Positions 1-6,013 of a stretch of 6,034 bases of DNA are shown here, one piece after another. The DNA comes from Clostridia bacterium (GTDB taxonomy: Bacteria > Bacillota > Clostridia > Christensenellales > DTU072). The stretch spans positions 1 through 6,034 of the forward strand of contig JAQVTZ010000111.1 of assembly GCA_028699795.1 (NCBI GenBank), given 5' to 3'. The notes under the pieces are model-generated. The model was given only the letters and a program-made list of their open reading frames with translations. It made no database searches and was not told the origin of the DNA. Within the stretch, counting starts at the first letter, position 1. Every line of letters begins with the position of its first letter. Position numbers and translations under genes: made by a program.

Positions 1-1
1 T

Positions 2-454
2 TATATTGATAGTAAAGAGCATCGGCTGTATCCCGTCGGGCGTCTTGATTACGATACGGAAGGTCTGATACTTCTTACCAATGACGGTTCCCTTGCCTAC
101 AAACTCACCCATCCTTCGCATGATATACCCAAAACCTACATCGTTAAGGTGGAGGGTACGGTGCCCGAGAATGACCTCGCTACGCTCCGCAACGGCATCG
201 AATTAGACGGTATTAAGTTGCACCGCGCTAAAATCAAGCTGTTAGAAATGGAAAATGAAAATAAAATATCCCGTTACGAAGTAACGATATACGAAGGCCG
301 CAACCGTCAAGTCCGCCGTATGTTCGAATCTATCGGCAAAGAAGTCGTATTCCTAAAGCGTACCGCGGTGGGCGACCTCAAACTAGGCGGATTGGGCAGA
401 GGCGCAAGCCGCTATTTGACCCCCAAAGAGATTGATTTATTAAAAAAATATTGA
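2..454 (+). CDS. rluB: RsuA/RluB-family rRNA pseudouridine synthase, 5'-truncated by window edge
   Basis: This enzyme isomerises a uridine in ribosomal RNA to pseudouridine. The frame is open from base 2, giving 150 visible codons and a TGA stop; the true start lies upstream. Codons 11-29 read PVGRLDYDTEGLILLTNDG, the family's catalytic signature, with the catalytic Asp at codon 16 (bases 47-49). KTYIVKVEG follows, and then EGRNRQVRRMF, the conserved basic motif of the RsuA/RluB/RluE/RluF branch. The C-terminus (SRYLTPKEIDLL) matches the usual family ending, so the 3' end looks intact. Full members are about 230-250 residues with an N-terminal S4 RNA-binding domain; that domain and the start of the catalytic domain are missing here only because of the window boundary. 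A GTG at 149 is internal and is not the start. RluB, acting on 23S rRNA, is the likeliest subfamily in Bacillota, but RsuA or RluF-type specificity cannot be excluded from this fragment. Confidence 0.93.
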   Translation, partial: YIDSKEHRLYPVGRLDYDTEGLILLTNDGSLAYKLTHPSHDIPKTYIVKVEGTVPENDLATLRNGIELDGIKLHRAKIKLLEMENENKISRYEVTIYEGRNRQVRRMFESIGKEVVFLKRTAVGDLKLGGLGRGASRYLTPKEIDLLKKY

Positions 455-564
455 TTTTATTGTGAAGTTAAGATAAATCAAATTACAAATAGAGGTACCC
501 AAATAGGGTAATTAGTGTTAAGGTTGGAAAGTTAAGAGTTGAGATTGAGGGTAGAACGAAAGCG

Positions 565-593
565 TTGCACAAAACGGCAAGCTGTGATATCAT
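565..593 (+). promoter_or_regulatory. Candidate housekeeping-sigma promoter for surE, extended -10
   Basis: A TTGCAC box (565-570, three of six to consensus) and a TATCAT box (588-593, five of six) are separated by exactly 17 bp. A TG at 585-586 gives the extended -10 form TGATATCAT, which can compensate for the weak -35. The predicted start is near 600, leaving a leader of about 90 nt before the surE ATG at 692. The placement and spacing are directly visible; promoter activity is inferred. AT-rich gaps produce such matches by chance, so confidence is moderate. Confidence 0.42.
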
Positions 594-628
594 TATAAAT
601 ATCATCTTAAAGGTTGAAACACAGGATA

Positions 629-677
629 AGGGTATACATTCAGGCTCGTAAGGGCATATACCATACAAGGATACCCT
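629..677 (+). promoter_or_regulatory. surE leader with two mutually exclusive stems
   Basis: AGGGTAT (629-635) is perfectly complementary to ATACCCT (671-677), giving a 7-bp stem around 35 nt. The same left arm, as GGTATA (631-636), is also perfectly complementary to TATACC (657-662), giving a 6-bp stem. The two cannot form together. The right arm of the longer stem ends 14 nt before the surE start codon, next to its weak ribosome-binding site. This could be a simple riboregulatory element or chance complementarity; no known riboswitch consensus was recognised. Confidence 0.25.
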
Positions 678-691
678 CTTCATAGGTCAAA

Positions 692-1450
692 ATGAAAATA
701 CTACTCGTCAACGACGACGGTTACAAGAGTCAAGGCCTAATTAGGTTGGCCAAAGCGCTCAAAACCTCGCACGAAATCAGCGTTGTCGCGCCCATTACTT
801 GTTACAGCGGTACAAGCCATGCGATGACATTCCACAAACCTATCTATGTAAAAAAGGTAGAGGATTTTGGCTATCCCTGTCTTTCGGTAATTGGCACTCC
901 TTCCGATTGCGTTAAGTTCGGATTGGAGCTTTTTTCGGGCGAAATGCCCGATCTTATTCTTTCGGGCATCAACAATACTCCTAACATTGGCACCGATGTT
1001 GTTTATTCGGGAACGGTTAACGCGGCAATAGAAGGCGCAATGAACGGGATACCCTCTATCGCGCTGTCGGCAGATGTCGAAACCGACGACGATTTTGATT
1101 ATGTTATCTCCTATTTTCTAAAGCATTTTAATTATTATTTAGCGCTTGCCACGCCGCATGTGCCCATAAGTATAAATTATAACGGGCCGCAGGCAGGCAA
1201 CAAAGGGCATAAGATTGCGCCTTTGGGCGTACGCAAGTTTTCAGATTTATATATATCAGGTGGCGAAGACGAGCGGGGGCAACAGCATACCTTAGTAGGG
1301 GAGCCGCTTCAAATCGACAACAATCCCGATTGCGATGTCGAATGGTTTCATCAAGGGTATGCTACTATTACTCCTTTACAATTCGAGCTTACCGCTTTCG
1401 ACCAAATTCAACGGCTTAAAAATACACCGCAGCCGGAGAGCAGTTTATGA
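692..1450 (+). CDS. surE: 5'/3'-nucleotidase SurE
   Basis: SurE is a metal-dependent cytoplasmic phosphatase that removes phosphate from nucleoside 5'- and 3'-monophosphates; some homologues also degrade short polyphosphate. The 252-residue length is typical. The N-terminus MKILLVNDDG carries the paired metal ligands Asp8 and Asp9. VVAPITCYSG supplies Ser39, and SGIN (91-94) supplies the metal-binding Asn94. GTPSDCV (68-74) and DVVYSGTVNAAIEG (102-115) are family hallmarks, and GYATITPL near the C-terminus is also expected. One departure is Thr96 where most SurE proteins have Gly (SGINxGxN); it is not a metal ligand, so activity is expected. The ATG at 692 places the NDDG motif at the usual position. 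The ribosome-binding site is weak (AGG at 684-686, 5-nt spacing). The gene overlaps the next by the four bases ATGA, which suggests translational coupling. Confidence 0.96.
   Translation: MKILLVNDDGYKSQGLIRLAKALKTSHEISVVAPITCYSGTSHAMTFHKPIYVKKVEDFGYPCLSVIGTPSDCVKFGLELFSGEMPDLILSGINNTPNIGTDVVYSGTVNAAIEGAMNGIPSIALSADVETDDDFDYVISYFLKHFNYYLALATPHVPISINYNGPQAGNKGHKIAPLGVRKFSDLYISGGEDERGQQHTLVGEPLQIDNNPDCDVEWFHQGYATITPLQFELTAFDQIQRLKNTPQPESSL
1435..1438 (+). promoter_or_regulatory. Shine-Dalgarno for the flavoprotein gene
   Basis: GGAG lies inside the last codons of surE, 8 nt before the ATG at 1447. It supports the ATG that overlaps the surE stop as the true start, so the downstream gene can be translated by coupling or by independent initiation. 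Confidence 0.7.
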
Positions 1451-2700
1451 GTGTAATCGTGATAGGCGGCGGTCCTGCAGGTATGATGGCCGCAATCGCG
1501 GCAGCCGAGCGCGGAAAAAGTGTTATTCTTATCGAAAAAAATGAACGCTTGGGACGAAAAATGTATATCTCCGGCAAAGGCCGTTGCAATCTCACCAATC
1601 AAACGGATATCAAAAACTTTTTAGAACAAGTCGTTTCCAACCCCAAATTTTTAATGAGCGCAATCCATCGTTTTTCTCCAGCGGCAACCGTTGATTTTTT
1701 TGAAAGCAAAGGGTTGTCGCTAAAAACAGAAAGGGGCGGCAGAGTGTTCCCCGTATCCGATAAATCCGCCGATGTCATCGACCTTATGGTTGGATTGCTA
1801 AAGTCTAACGGAGTAGCGATTAAAACATCTGAAACCGTGAAGTGTTTCCATTACTCTCAAGACAAAATTAGGATGGTTATTACCGATAAAGGTGATTATC
1901 AAGCCGATTCTGTTATTATTGCAACGGGCGGCGTTTCGTATCCCAAAACGGGTTCTACGGGTGATGGTTACACCTTAGCAAAGTCGCTGGGCCACACGGT
2001 AATAGAGCCGAAACCCGCACTATGTCCCATTCTACTGCAAGGGTGTTACGATACGAGCGGAAGGCTGATAGATCGTCTGCAACAGCCTTTCCCCGAGGGG
2101 CTTTCGTTGAAAAATGTCGAAGCGAAAATAACCGTTCACGATACCGTTCTGCATAAAGAGTTCGGCGAAATGTTATTTACAGATCGAGGCGTATCGGGAC
2201 CCATTGTGTTGTCTCTTTCTAGTAAAATGAACAGGATGAATTTTTCAAACCTCGTATTCGCAATCGATTTAAAGCCCGCTCTAGACGAGAAAACACTGGA
2301 CGCGCGCATTTTACGCGACTTTGAAAAGGCGAATAACAAACAATTCAAAAATTCTCTTGCCGATTTGTTGCCCAAAAGCCTCATTCCTTACATAATGAAA
2401 CTGTCTTGCATCGATCCCGAAAAACCTGTACATTCAATTAACCGCGCAGAACGGAAAGCTTTGGTCGAAATACTAAAAAACATGAAATTTCCCGTAAAAG
2501 CGCTTGCAGATATAGAAGAAGCAATTGTTACTGCAGGTGGAGTTTCGGTAAAAGAAATCAATCCTGCGACAATGGGCAGCAAAATAATCCATAATCTTTA
2601 CTTTGCAGGAGAAGTGCTGGATGTCGATGCGCTTACAGGCGGATACAACATCCAAATAGCGTTATCTACGGGATTTCTTGCAGGCAACAAAGCAGAATAA
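1447..2700 (+). CDS. HI0933/YhiN/BaiN-family NAD(P)/FAD-dependent oxidoreductase
   Basis: This is a cytoplasmic flavoprotein of the HI0933 (YhiN) family. Databases also name members BaiN or aminoacetone oxidase family; the physiological substrate of most members is unknown, so none is assigned here. The N-terminus has the Rossmann dinucleotide motif GGGPAG (7-12) and the acidic residue Glu30 expected to bind the FAD ribose. GRKMYISGKGRCNLTN (36-51) is the family signature. ATGGVSYPKTGSTGDGY (159-175) is the second conserved block. The C-terminus holds TAGGV (362-366), MGSK, LYFAGEVLDVD (384-394) and GGYNIQIA (398-405), the typical FAD-contacting end. The 417-residue length matches full-length members and no key block is missing. 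The ATG shares ATGA with the surE stop. BaiN of Clostridium scindens has been linked to bile-acid reduction, but that role should not be transferred on family membership alone. Confidence 0.93.
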   Translation: MSVIVIGGGPAGMMAAIAAAERGKSVILIEKNERLGRKMYISGKGRCNLTNQTDIKNFLEQVVSNPKFLMSAIHRFSPAATVDFFESKGLSLKTERGGRVFPVSDKSADVIDLMVGLLKSNGVAIKTSETVKCFHYSQDKIRMVITDKGDYQADSVIIATGGVSYPKTGSTGDGYTLAKSLGHTVIEPKPALCPILLQGCYDTSGRLIDRLQQPFPEGLSLKNVEAKITVHDTVLHKEFGEMLFTDRGVSGPIVLSLSSKMNRMNFSNLVFAIDLKPALDEKTLDARILRDFEKANNKQFKNSLADLLPKSLIPYIMKLSCIDPEKPVHSINRAERKALVEILKNMKFPVKALADIEEAIVTAGGVSVKEINPATMGSKIIHNLYFAGEVLDVDALTGGYNIQIALSTGFLAGNKAE

Positions 2701-2730
2701 GTGCACAATACAAACAGAAATTCTATACGA

Positions 2731-2735
2731 AGGAG
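2731..2735 (+). promoter_or_regulatory. Strong Shine-Dalgarno for cmk; selects the second of two nested ATGs
   Basis: AGGAG stands 7 nt before the ATG at 2743. Another ATG at 2739 (the sequence is ATGAATG) lies only 3 nt from it and opens a 14-codon out-of-frame reading frame that stops at 2781-2783. Spacing and the conserved Cmk N-terminus both favour 2743. The site lies in the 42-nt gap after the flavoprotein gene. Confidence 0.85.
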
Positions 2736-2742
2736 AAAATGA

Positions 2743-3399
2743 ATGCTGAATATCGCGATAGACGGCCCTGCGGGGGCGGGTAAAAGTACGGTAGCAAAGA
2801 TGCTTGCAAAAAACCTCAACATTGTATATTTGGATACGGGTGCCATGTACAGAGGAGTAGCGTATTATGTGATACAAAAAGGCGTAGACCCCGCTAGCGA
2901 GTCTGCCGTCATACCGCTTTTGGACGGCATTCAAATGGATATACTGTACGAAAACGGCATGCAAAAAGTAATGATATGCGGCGATAATGTCACCCCTTTT
3001 ATTAGAGAGCATAATATAAGTATGGCAGCCTCAACAGTGTCCAAAATCCCCGCCGTTCGCATCAAGCTTGTAGAGCTTCAACGGGAGATTGCGGCCAAAA
3101 CTCCTTGTGTATTGGATGGCCGAGATATCGGAAGTTATGTTTTGCCCGACGCACCCTATAAATTTTATATGACCGCAACGCCCGAAGAAAGAGCAAAACG
3201 CAGGCATCTGGAGCTTATGCAAAAAGGTGTCAATATTAGTTATCAAGCGGTATTGGATGATATCACGGCACGGGACTATCAAGACAGCAACAGGGCGTTT
3301 GCGCCGCTTAAAGCAACCGAAGACGCTATCATTATCGATACTACCGACCTCACGCCCGAACAAACCGCCGAACAAATCATGAAAAAAGTATGCAGCTGA
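2743..3399 (+). CDS. cmk: (d)CMP kinase (cytidylate kinase)
   Basis: This cytoplasmic enzyme transfers phosphate from ATP to CMP or dCMP and so feeds CTP and dCTP pools for RNA, DNA and phospholipid synthesis. IDGPAGAGKST (6-16) is the P-loop, with Lys14 as the phosphate-binding lysine. LDTGAMYRG (30-38) is the conserved block near the nucleotide-monophosphate site. LDGRDIG (124-130) is a Cmk hallmark. RAKRR (150-154) is the expected Arg-rich lid region. RDYQDSNR (177-184) contains Arg177, Asp181 and Arg184, which correspond to the CMP-binding and catalytic residues of the family, and APL followed by DAIIIDTT closes the protein. The 218-residue length is typical of the short bacterial form. 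A good ribosome-binding site precedes it, and its last 10 bases overlap the ispH-rpsA start. Placement directly before S1 recalls the cmk-rpsA gene order of many bacteria. Confidence 0.97.
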   Translation: MLNIAIDGPAGAGKSTVAKMLAKNLNIVYLDTGAMYRGVAYYVIQKGVDPASESAVIPLLDGIQMDILYENGMQKVMICGDNVTPFIREHNISMAASTVSKIPAVRIKLVELQREIAAKTPCVLDGRDIGSYVLPDAPYKFYMTATPEERAKRRHLELMQKGVNISYQAVLDDITARDYQDSNRAFAPLKATEDAIIIDTTDLTPEQTAEQIMKKVCS

Positions 3400-5906
3400 T
3401 AGTATCCAAGTATTCGGGTTTTTGCGCCGGAGTTAAAAGAGCGGTTGCTCTCGCCGAGTCTTGCGCCAAGCAAGAGGGAAAGGTTTACACTTTAGGAGAT
3501 CTTATCCATAATACGGTTGCTGTGCAGGACTTGCAGCAAGCGGGCGTATATAGTGTTCAAAAGATAGAGGATATCCCCGACAAAGGCGTTGTTGTGATAC
3601 GCTCTCACGGAGCGCCCTACGAGGATTATGAAAAACTTCGCGCGCGTGGTCATCGTATTGTAGACGCAACTTGCCCTTCGGTCGCCGCAATTCATGACAA
3701 AGTGAATCGCTACAGCAAAGACGGATATCATATTATTGTAGTCGGCAATCCCAGCCATCCCGAAGTTATTGCAACACTGGGATGGTGCAAAAACGGCATG
3801 GTTATTTGTCCCGGACAAGAAGTCCTTTTACCGCAAAATGCGGATAAAATATTTGTTGTTGCCCAAACGACTTTGAACCCTGCGAAATATGAAGAATCTT
3901 GCAAAAAAATTGCCGAAGCCGCAAAAATCAATGCGAAATCAGTTGAATTCTTTCATAGCATTTGTTATACTACAATAGCAAGACAAAAAAGCGCAGAAGC
4001 GATTGCAAAAGCGTCCGAAGCGGTTTTTGTTATAGGTGATACCGCAAGCAGCAACACCAATGCGCTTTACAATATCGCCTCTAGGTATTGCAAAAACACC
4101 TTTTTTATTTCAACTGTATCCGATGTACAATCGGCAGCAGATAGAATCAAGAATATTACAAAACTAGGCGTAGTGGCCGGTGCATCAGCCCCGCAAAGGC
4201 TGATTATGGAGGTTATCAACAGAATGGATCAAGAAAACAAAGTCGACACCGTCGTTATCGATGAGGTCCCCCAAGCTGCAGACGCAGAAGAGAAGGCTAC
4301 CGAAGAAGCTGTAGTGGCCGATGCTCAAACCGAAGAAGTCGGTGCCGAAGCCGTAAGCGAAGAAGCCGTGGCAGAACAAACAGAAGAAGCCGTGGCAGAA
4401 GCCCAAACCGAAGAAGCCGCAGATGCAAAGCCTGCAGAAGCCGCAGAAATCGCAGAAGCAAAGAGCGAAGAAGCCGCAGATGCAAAGCCTGCAGAAGCCA
4501 AAGAAGAGCCCAAAGTTGCCCCAAAAGACAAAGCCGAAGAGCCCATGACAATGGAAAAGGCAATGAAACATTATGTCGTTAGAACGGTAAGAGAAGGCAG
4601 CAGAGTAAAAGCCAAAATTATTTCTGTAGACGGTTCGGGTATTGCGGTTGCAGTAGAAGGCATGGGCAAAAACGACAGTGGTTTTATCGATAAAGACGAA
4701 GTAGAAATAGACGGCACTTTTGATCCGGACAAATACGAAGTAGGCGCTCCCATCGAAGCAGTTGTTATTCCCAAATCGGCGGATTCCAAAAGCAAAGGGA
4801 TCAATCTTTCTAAAAAGGCTTATGAAATTATAAAACTAGAAGATGAAGCCGTAAAAAAGATACTCGAAGGCGAAGAGTTCACACTCGTTTGCAATCAAGC
4901 AATCAAAGGCGGACTTTTAGGTCATATCGGCACCTACACAGTTTTTGTGCCTGCCAGCCAAATCCGTATGGGCTTTGTAAAGAATCTAGAGGATTATGTG
5001 GGCAAAAAGCTAAGACTCCGCATTCTTCCTCCCAAAGAGCCTAATAATACCGATGCGGAAGAAGGACAAGAAGAGGCCCCCAAACGCCGCTCCAACCCCA
5101 AGCGTATTGTTGCGGGACAAAGAGAGATTTTAGAAGAAGAAAAAGCAGCCCGCGAAGAAGCGTTTTGGGAAGTAATGCAAGTAAATAATATTATCAAAGG
5201 CAAAGTTAAGAGGTTTACTTCGTTCGGAGCTTTTGTTTCTATTATGAACTTCGATTGTCTTGCTCATATCAGCGATCTCAGCTGGACCAAAATCAATGAC
5301 CCTAGCGAAGTGCTCGAAATCAATAAGTCTTATGACTTCGTTGTCATCAAAGTAGACAGAGAAAACGGCAAAGTATCGCTCGGCTACAAACAACTCCAAA
5401 AGAAACCTTACGAGCTTGCGGCCGAAAAATATCATGTCGGCGATGTCATTAAAGGCAAAGTCGAACGCATTAAAGATTTCGGCGCCTTTATAGAGATCGA
5501 GCCCGGCATCGACGGTCTTGTTCATGTAAGCGAAATCGGTTATAAATGGATCGCCAACGCCAACGAAGTCTTAAAGATAGGCGAAGAGGTAGAAGCGAAG
5601 ATTATCGGCTTCGAAAACAACAAGATTACTTTAAGTATCAAGCAGCTCCTAGAGCCGCCCATGCCCGAAATTAGCGAAGAAGAGGATTCTCAAACAGAGA
5701 AACCTTCGCGCGCAAGCAGATTCAATAAGCGTCTCGAGGCCGCTGACTCTTTCACCAAAGACAAAAAAGAGCGCAAGCCCCGCCGCGACAAAGAAGATAG
5801 CGACGAGCCCAGAGAGTGGGTAAACACCGCCGCAGGCGGAGCAACCTTTGCAGACTTGTTTAAGGATTTAGATCTCAACGACTTCGAAAGCAAGGATGAA
5901 GAATAA
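3390..5906 (+). CDS. ispH-rpsA: Fusion protein: IspH (HMBPP reductase) plus ribosomal protein S1
   Basis: An 838-residue bifunctional protein. Residues 1-280 are IspH, the iron-sulfur enzyme that reduces HMBPP to IPP and DMAPP in the last MEP-pathway step. The three cluster cysteines are Cys12 (GFCAGV), Cys95 (DATCPSV) and Cys192 (SICYTT); substrate-site residues include His40, His73, His123, Glu125, SSN (220-222) and Ser266. Residues 281-385 form an Ala/Glu linker. Four S1 RNA-binding domains follow: about 398-475 (divergent), 490-580 (KGGLLGHIGTYTVFVPASQ, with a charged insertion), 598-668 and 682-752 (both with the classic FGAF block). The tail to 838 is highly charged. S1 binds mRNA on the 30S subunit. 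The fusion is known in Clostridia. The ATG at 3390 gives the normal IspH N-terminus but has no evident Shine-Dalgarno, so coupling to cmk is inferred. I see no frameshift: both halves lie in one uninterrupted frame. Confidence 0.96.
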   Translation: MQLIVSKYSGFCAGVKRAVALAESCAKQEGKVYTLGDLIHNTVAVQDLQQAGVYSVQKIEDIPDKGVVVIRSHGAPYEDYEKLRARGHRIVDATCPSVAAIHDKVNRYSKDGYHIIVVGNPSHPEVIATLGWCKNGMVICPGQEVLLPQNADKIFVVAQTTLNPAKYEESCKKIAEAAKINAKSVEFFHSICYTTIARQKSAEAIAKASEAVFVIGDTASSNTNALYNIASRYCKNTFFISTVSDVQSAADRIKNITKLGVVAGASAPQRLIMEVINRMDQENKVDTVVIDEVPQAADAEEKATEEAVVADAQTEEVGAEAVSEEAVAEQTEEAVAEAQTEEAADAKPAEAAEIAEAKSEEAADAKPAEAKEEPKVAPKDKAEEPMTMEKAMKHYVVRTVREGSRVKAKIISVDGSGIAVAVEGMGKNDSGFIDKDEVEIDGTFDPDKYEVGAPIEAVVIPKSADSKSKGINLSKKAYEIIKLEDEAVKKILEGEEFTLVCNQAIKGGLLGHIGTYTVFVPASQIRMGFVKNLEDYVGKKLRLRILPPKEPNNTDAEEGQEEAPKRRSNPKRIVAGQREILEEEKAAREEAFWEVMQVNNIIKGKVKRFTSFGAFVSIMNFDCLAHISDLSWTKINDPSEVLEINKSYDFVVIKVDRENGKVSLGYKQLQKKPYELAAEKYHVGDVIKGKVERIKDFGAFIEIEPGIDGLVHVSEIGYKWIANANEVLKIGEEVEAKIIGFENNKITLSIKQLLEPPMPEISEEEDSQTEKPSRASRFNKRLEAADSFTKDKKERKPRRDKEDSDEPREWVNTAAGGATFADLFKDLDLNDFESKDEE
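4359..4400 (+). repeat. 18-bp perfect direct repeat, period 24 bp
   Basis: Bases 4359-4376 and 4383-4400 are identical (18 bp), offset by 24 bp (8 codons), and encode EEAVAE twice. This is a second, shorter in-frame duplication in the same linker, just upstream of the 34-bp repeat. Confidence 0.85.
4409..4499 (+). repeat. 34-bp perfect direct repeat, period 57 bp
   Basis: Bases 4409-4442 and 4466-4499 are identical over 34 bp and offset by 57 bp (19 codons), so the frame is kept. Each copy encodes EEAADAKPAEA preceded by Thr340 or Ser359. Identity at every third position indicates a recent duplication or homogenisation rather than selection on protein sequence alone. Confidence 0.9.
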
Positions 5907-5933
5907 TCTGTATTCTACCGCAGGGCGGGATGT

Positions 5934-5958
5934 GAGCAAGCAAAAACGGCTTGTGCTC
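5934..5958 (+). other. Imperfect hairpin after the ispH-rpsA stop
   Basis: GAGC and AAGC (5934-5941) pair with GCTT (5949-5952) and GCTC (5955-5958), with a 2-nt GT bulge and a 7-nt loop. No T-tract follows, so it is not itself a terminator. It may help protect the 3' end of the transcript or may be incidental. Confidence 0.3.
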
Positions 5959-5978
5959 TCCTAACCAAACTTATCACG

Positions 5979-6013
5979 AAGCCCGTACAACCTTTGTACG
6001 GGTTTCTGTTTCT
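5979..6013 (+). terminator. Intrinsic terminator closing the surE to ispH-rpsA unit
   Basis: AAGCCCGTACAA (5979-5990) pairs with TTGTACGGGTTT (5994-6005) across a 3-nt loop (CCT). The stem has 12 pairs, one of them G-U, and runs into a T-rich tail (TTTCTGTTTCTT, 6003-6014, with the last Ts interrupted by C and G). It starts 73 nt after the ispH-rpsA stop. On the opposite strand the hairpin is not followed by a T-tract, so it should act mainly in the plus direction. Confidence 0.88.

Larger units (their letters stand above)
455..691 (+). other. Intergenic region between rluB and surE
   Basis: This 237-bp gap is the only sizeable non-coding stretch inside the cluster. I see no convincing gene on either strand; a 66-codon minus-strand frame at 483-683 has no family resemblance. 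No intrinsic terminator follows rluB: a perfect 5-bp hairpin at 496-510 (TACCC, loop AAATA, GGGTA) and an AT-rich imperfect stem at 451-481 both lack a U-tract. The hexamer AGGGTA occurs three times (505-510, 548-553, 629-634). The right half holds a candidate promoter (565-593) and a leader with competing stems (629-677). I do not recognise any riboswitch class or tRNA. Confidence 0.6.
4230..4544 (+). repeat. Low-complexity Ala/Glu linker with in-frame repeats inside ispH-rpsA
   Basis: The segment encodes residues 281-385 of the fusion. From about residue 295 to 385 it is built mostly from Ala and Glu with Lys, Val, Asp, Thr, Gln and Pro, and contains no aromatic, Leu, Arg, Asn, Cys or His residue. 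Short units such as EEAVAE, QTEE and EEAADAKPAEA recur. It joins the enzyme to the S1 half and is probably extended or helical and solvent-exposed. The DNA repeats listed separately suggest it grew by slippage or unequal recombination. Confidence 0.8.

Noticed and set aside
149..454. A complete 101-residue protein starting at GTG 149.
   Set aside because: The frame stays open to base 2, and the upstream codons encode the catalytic GRLD motif of a pseudouridine synthase. GTG 149 is an internal valine codon.
432..481. AT-rich inverted repeat at the rluB 3' end (TTGATTTAT at 432-440, and a variant at 451-460, against ATAAATCAA at 473-481) as a terminator.
   Set aside because: There is no GC-rich stem and no T-tract after it, and one arm lies in the coding sequence. 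It would be a very weak terminator at best.
483..683. A 66-codon minus-strand frame in the rluB-surE gap.
   Set aside because: It has no recognisable motif. Its hydrophobic composition is what an AT-rich, purine-biased gap gives when read in antisense.
1335..1602. Small frames on both strands across the surE/flavoprotein junction.
   Set aside because: They lie wholly within two well-supported genes and encode biased, motif-free peptides.
2739..2783. A 14-codon upstream frame overlapping the cmk start, as a regulatory leader peptide.
   Set aside because: Its ATG is only 3 nt from the Shine-Dalgarno, a poor spacing, while the cmk ATG is ideally placed. It is most likely a by-product of the ATGAATG sequence.
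4359..4499. The linker repeats as a CRISPR array or mobile element.
   Set aside because: The repeats are in frame, lie in a coding low-complexity segment, have no regular unique spacers, and carry no terminal inverted repeats.
4185..4571. A long minus-strand frame encoding a Phe/Cys/Gly-rich, membrane-like 128-residue protein.
   Set aside because: It is the antisense of the repetitive GAAGAAGCC-type codons of the Ala/Glu linker. Repeat-driven lack of stops explains all the overlapping antisense frames here.
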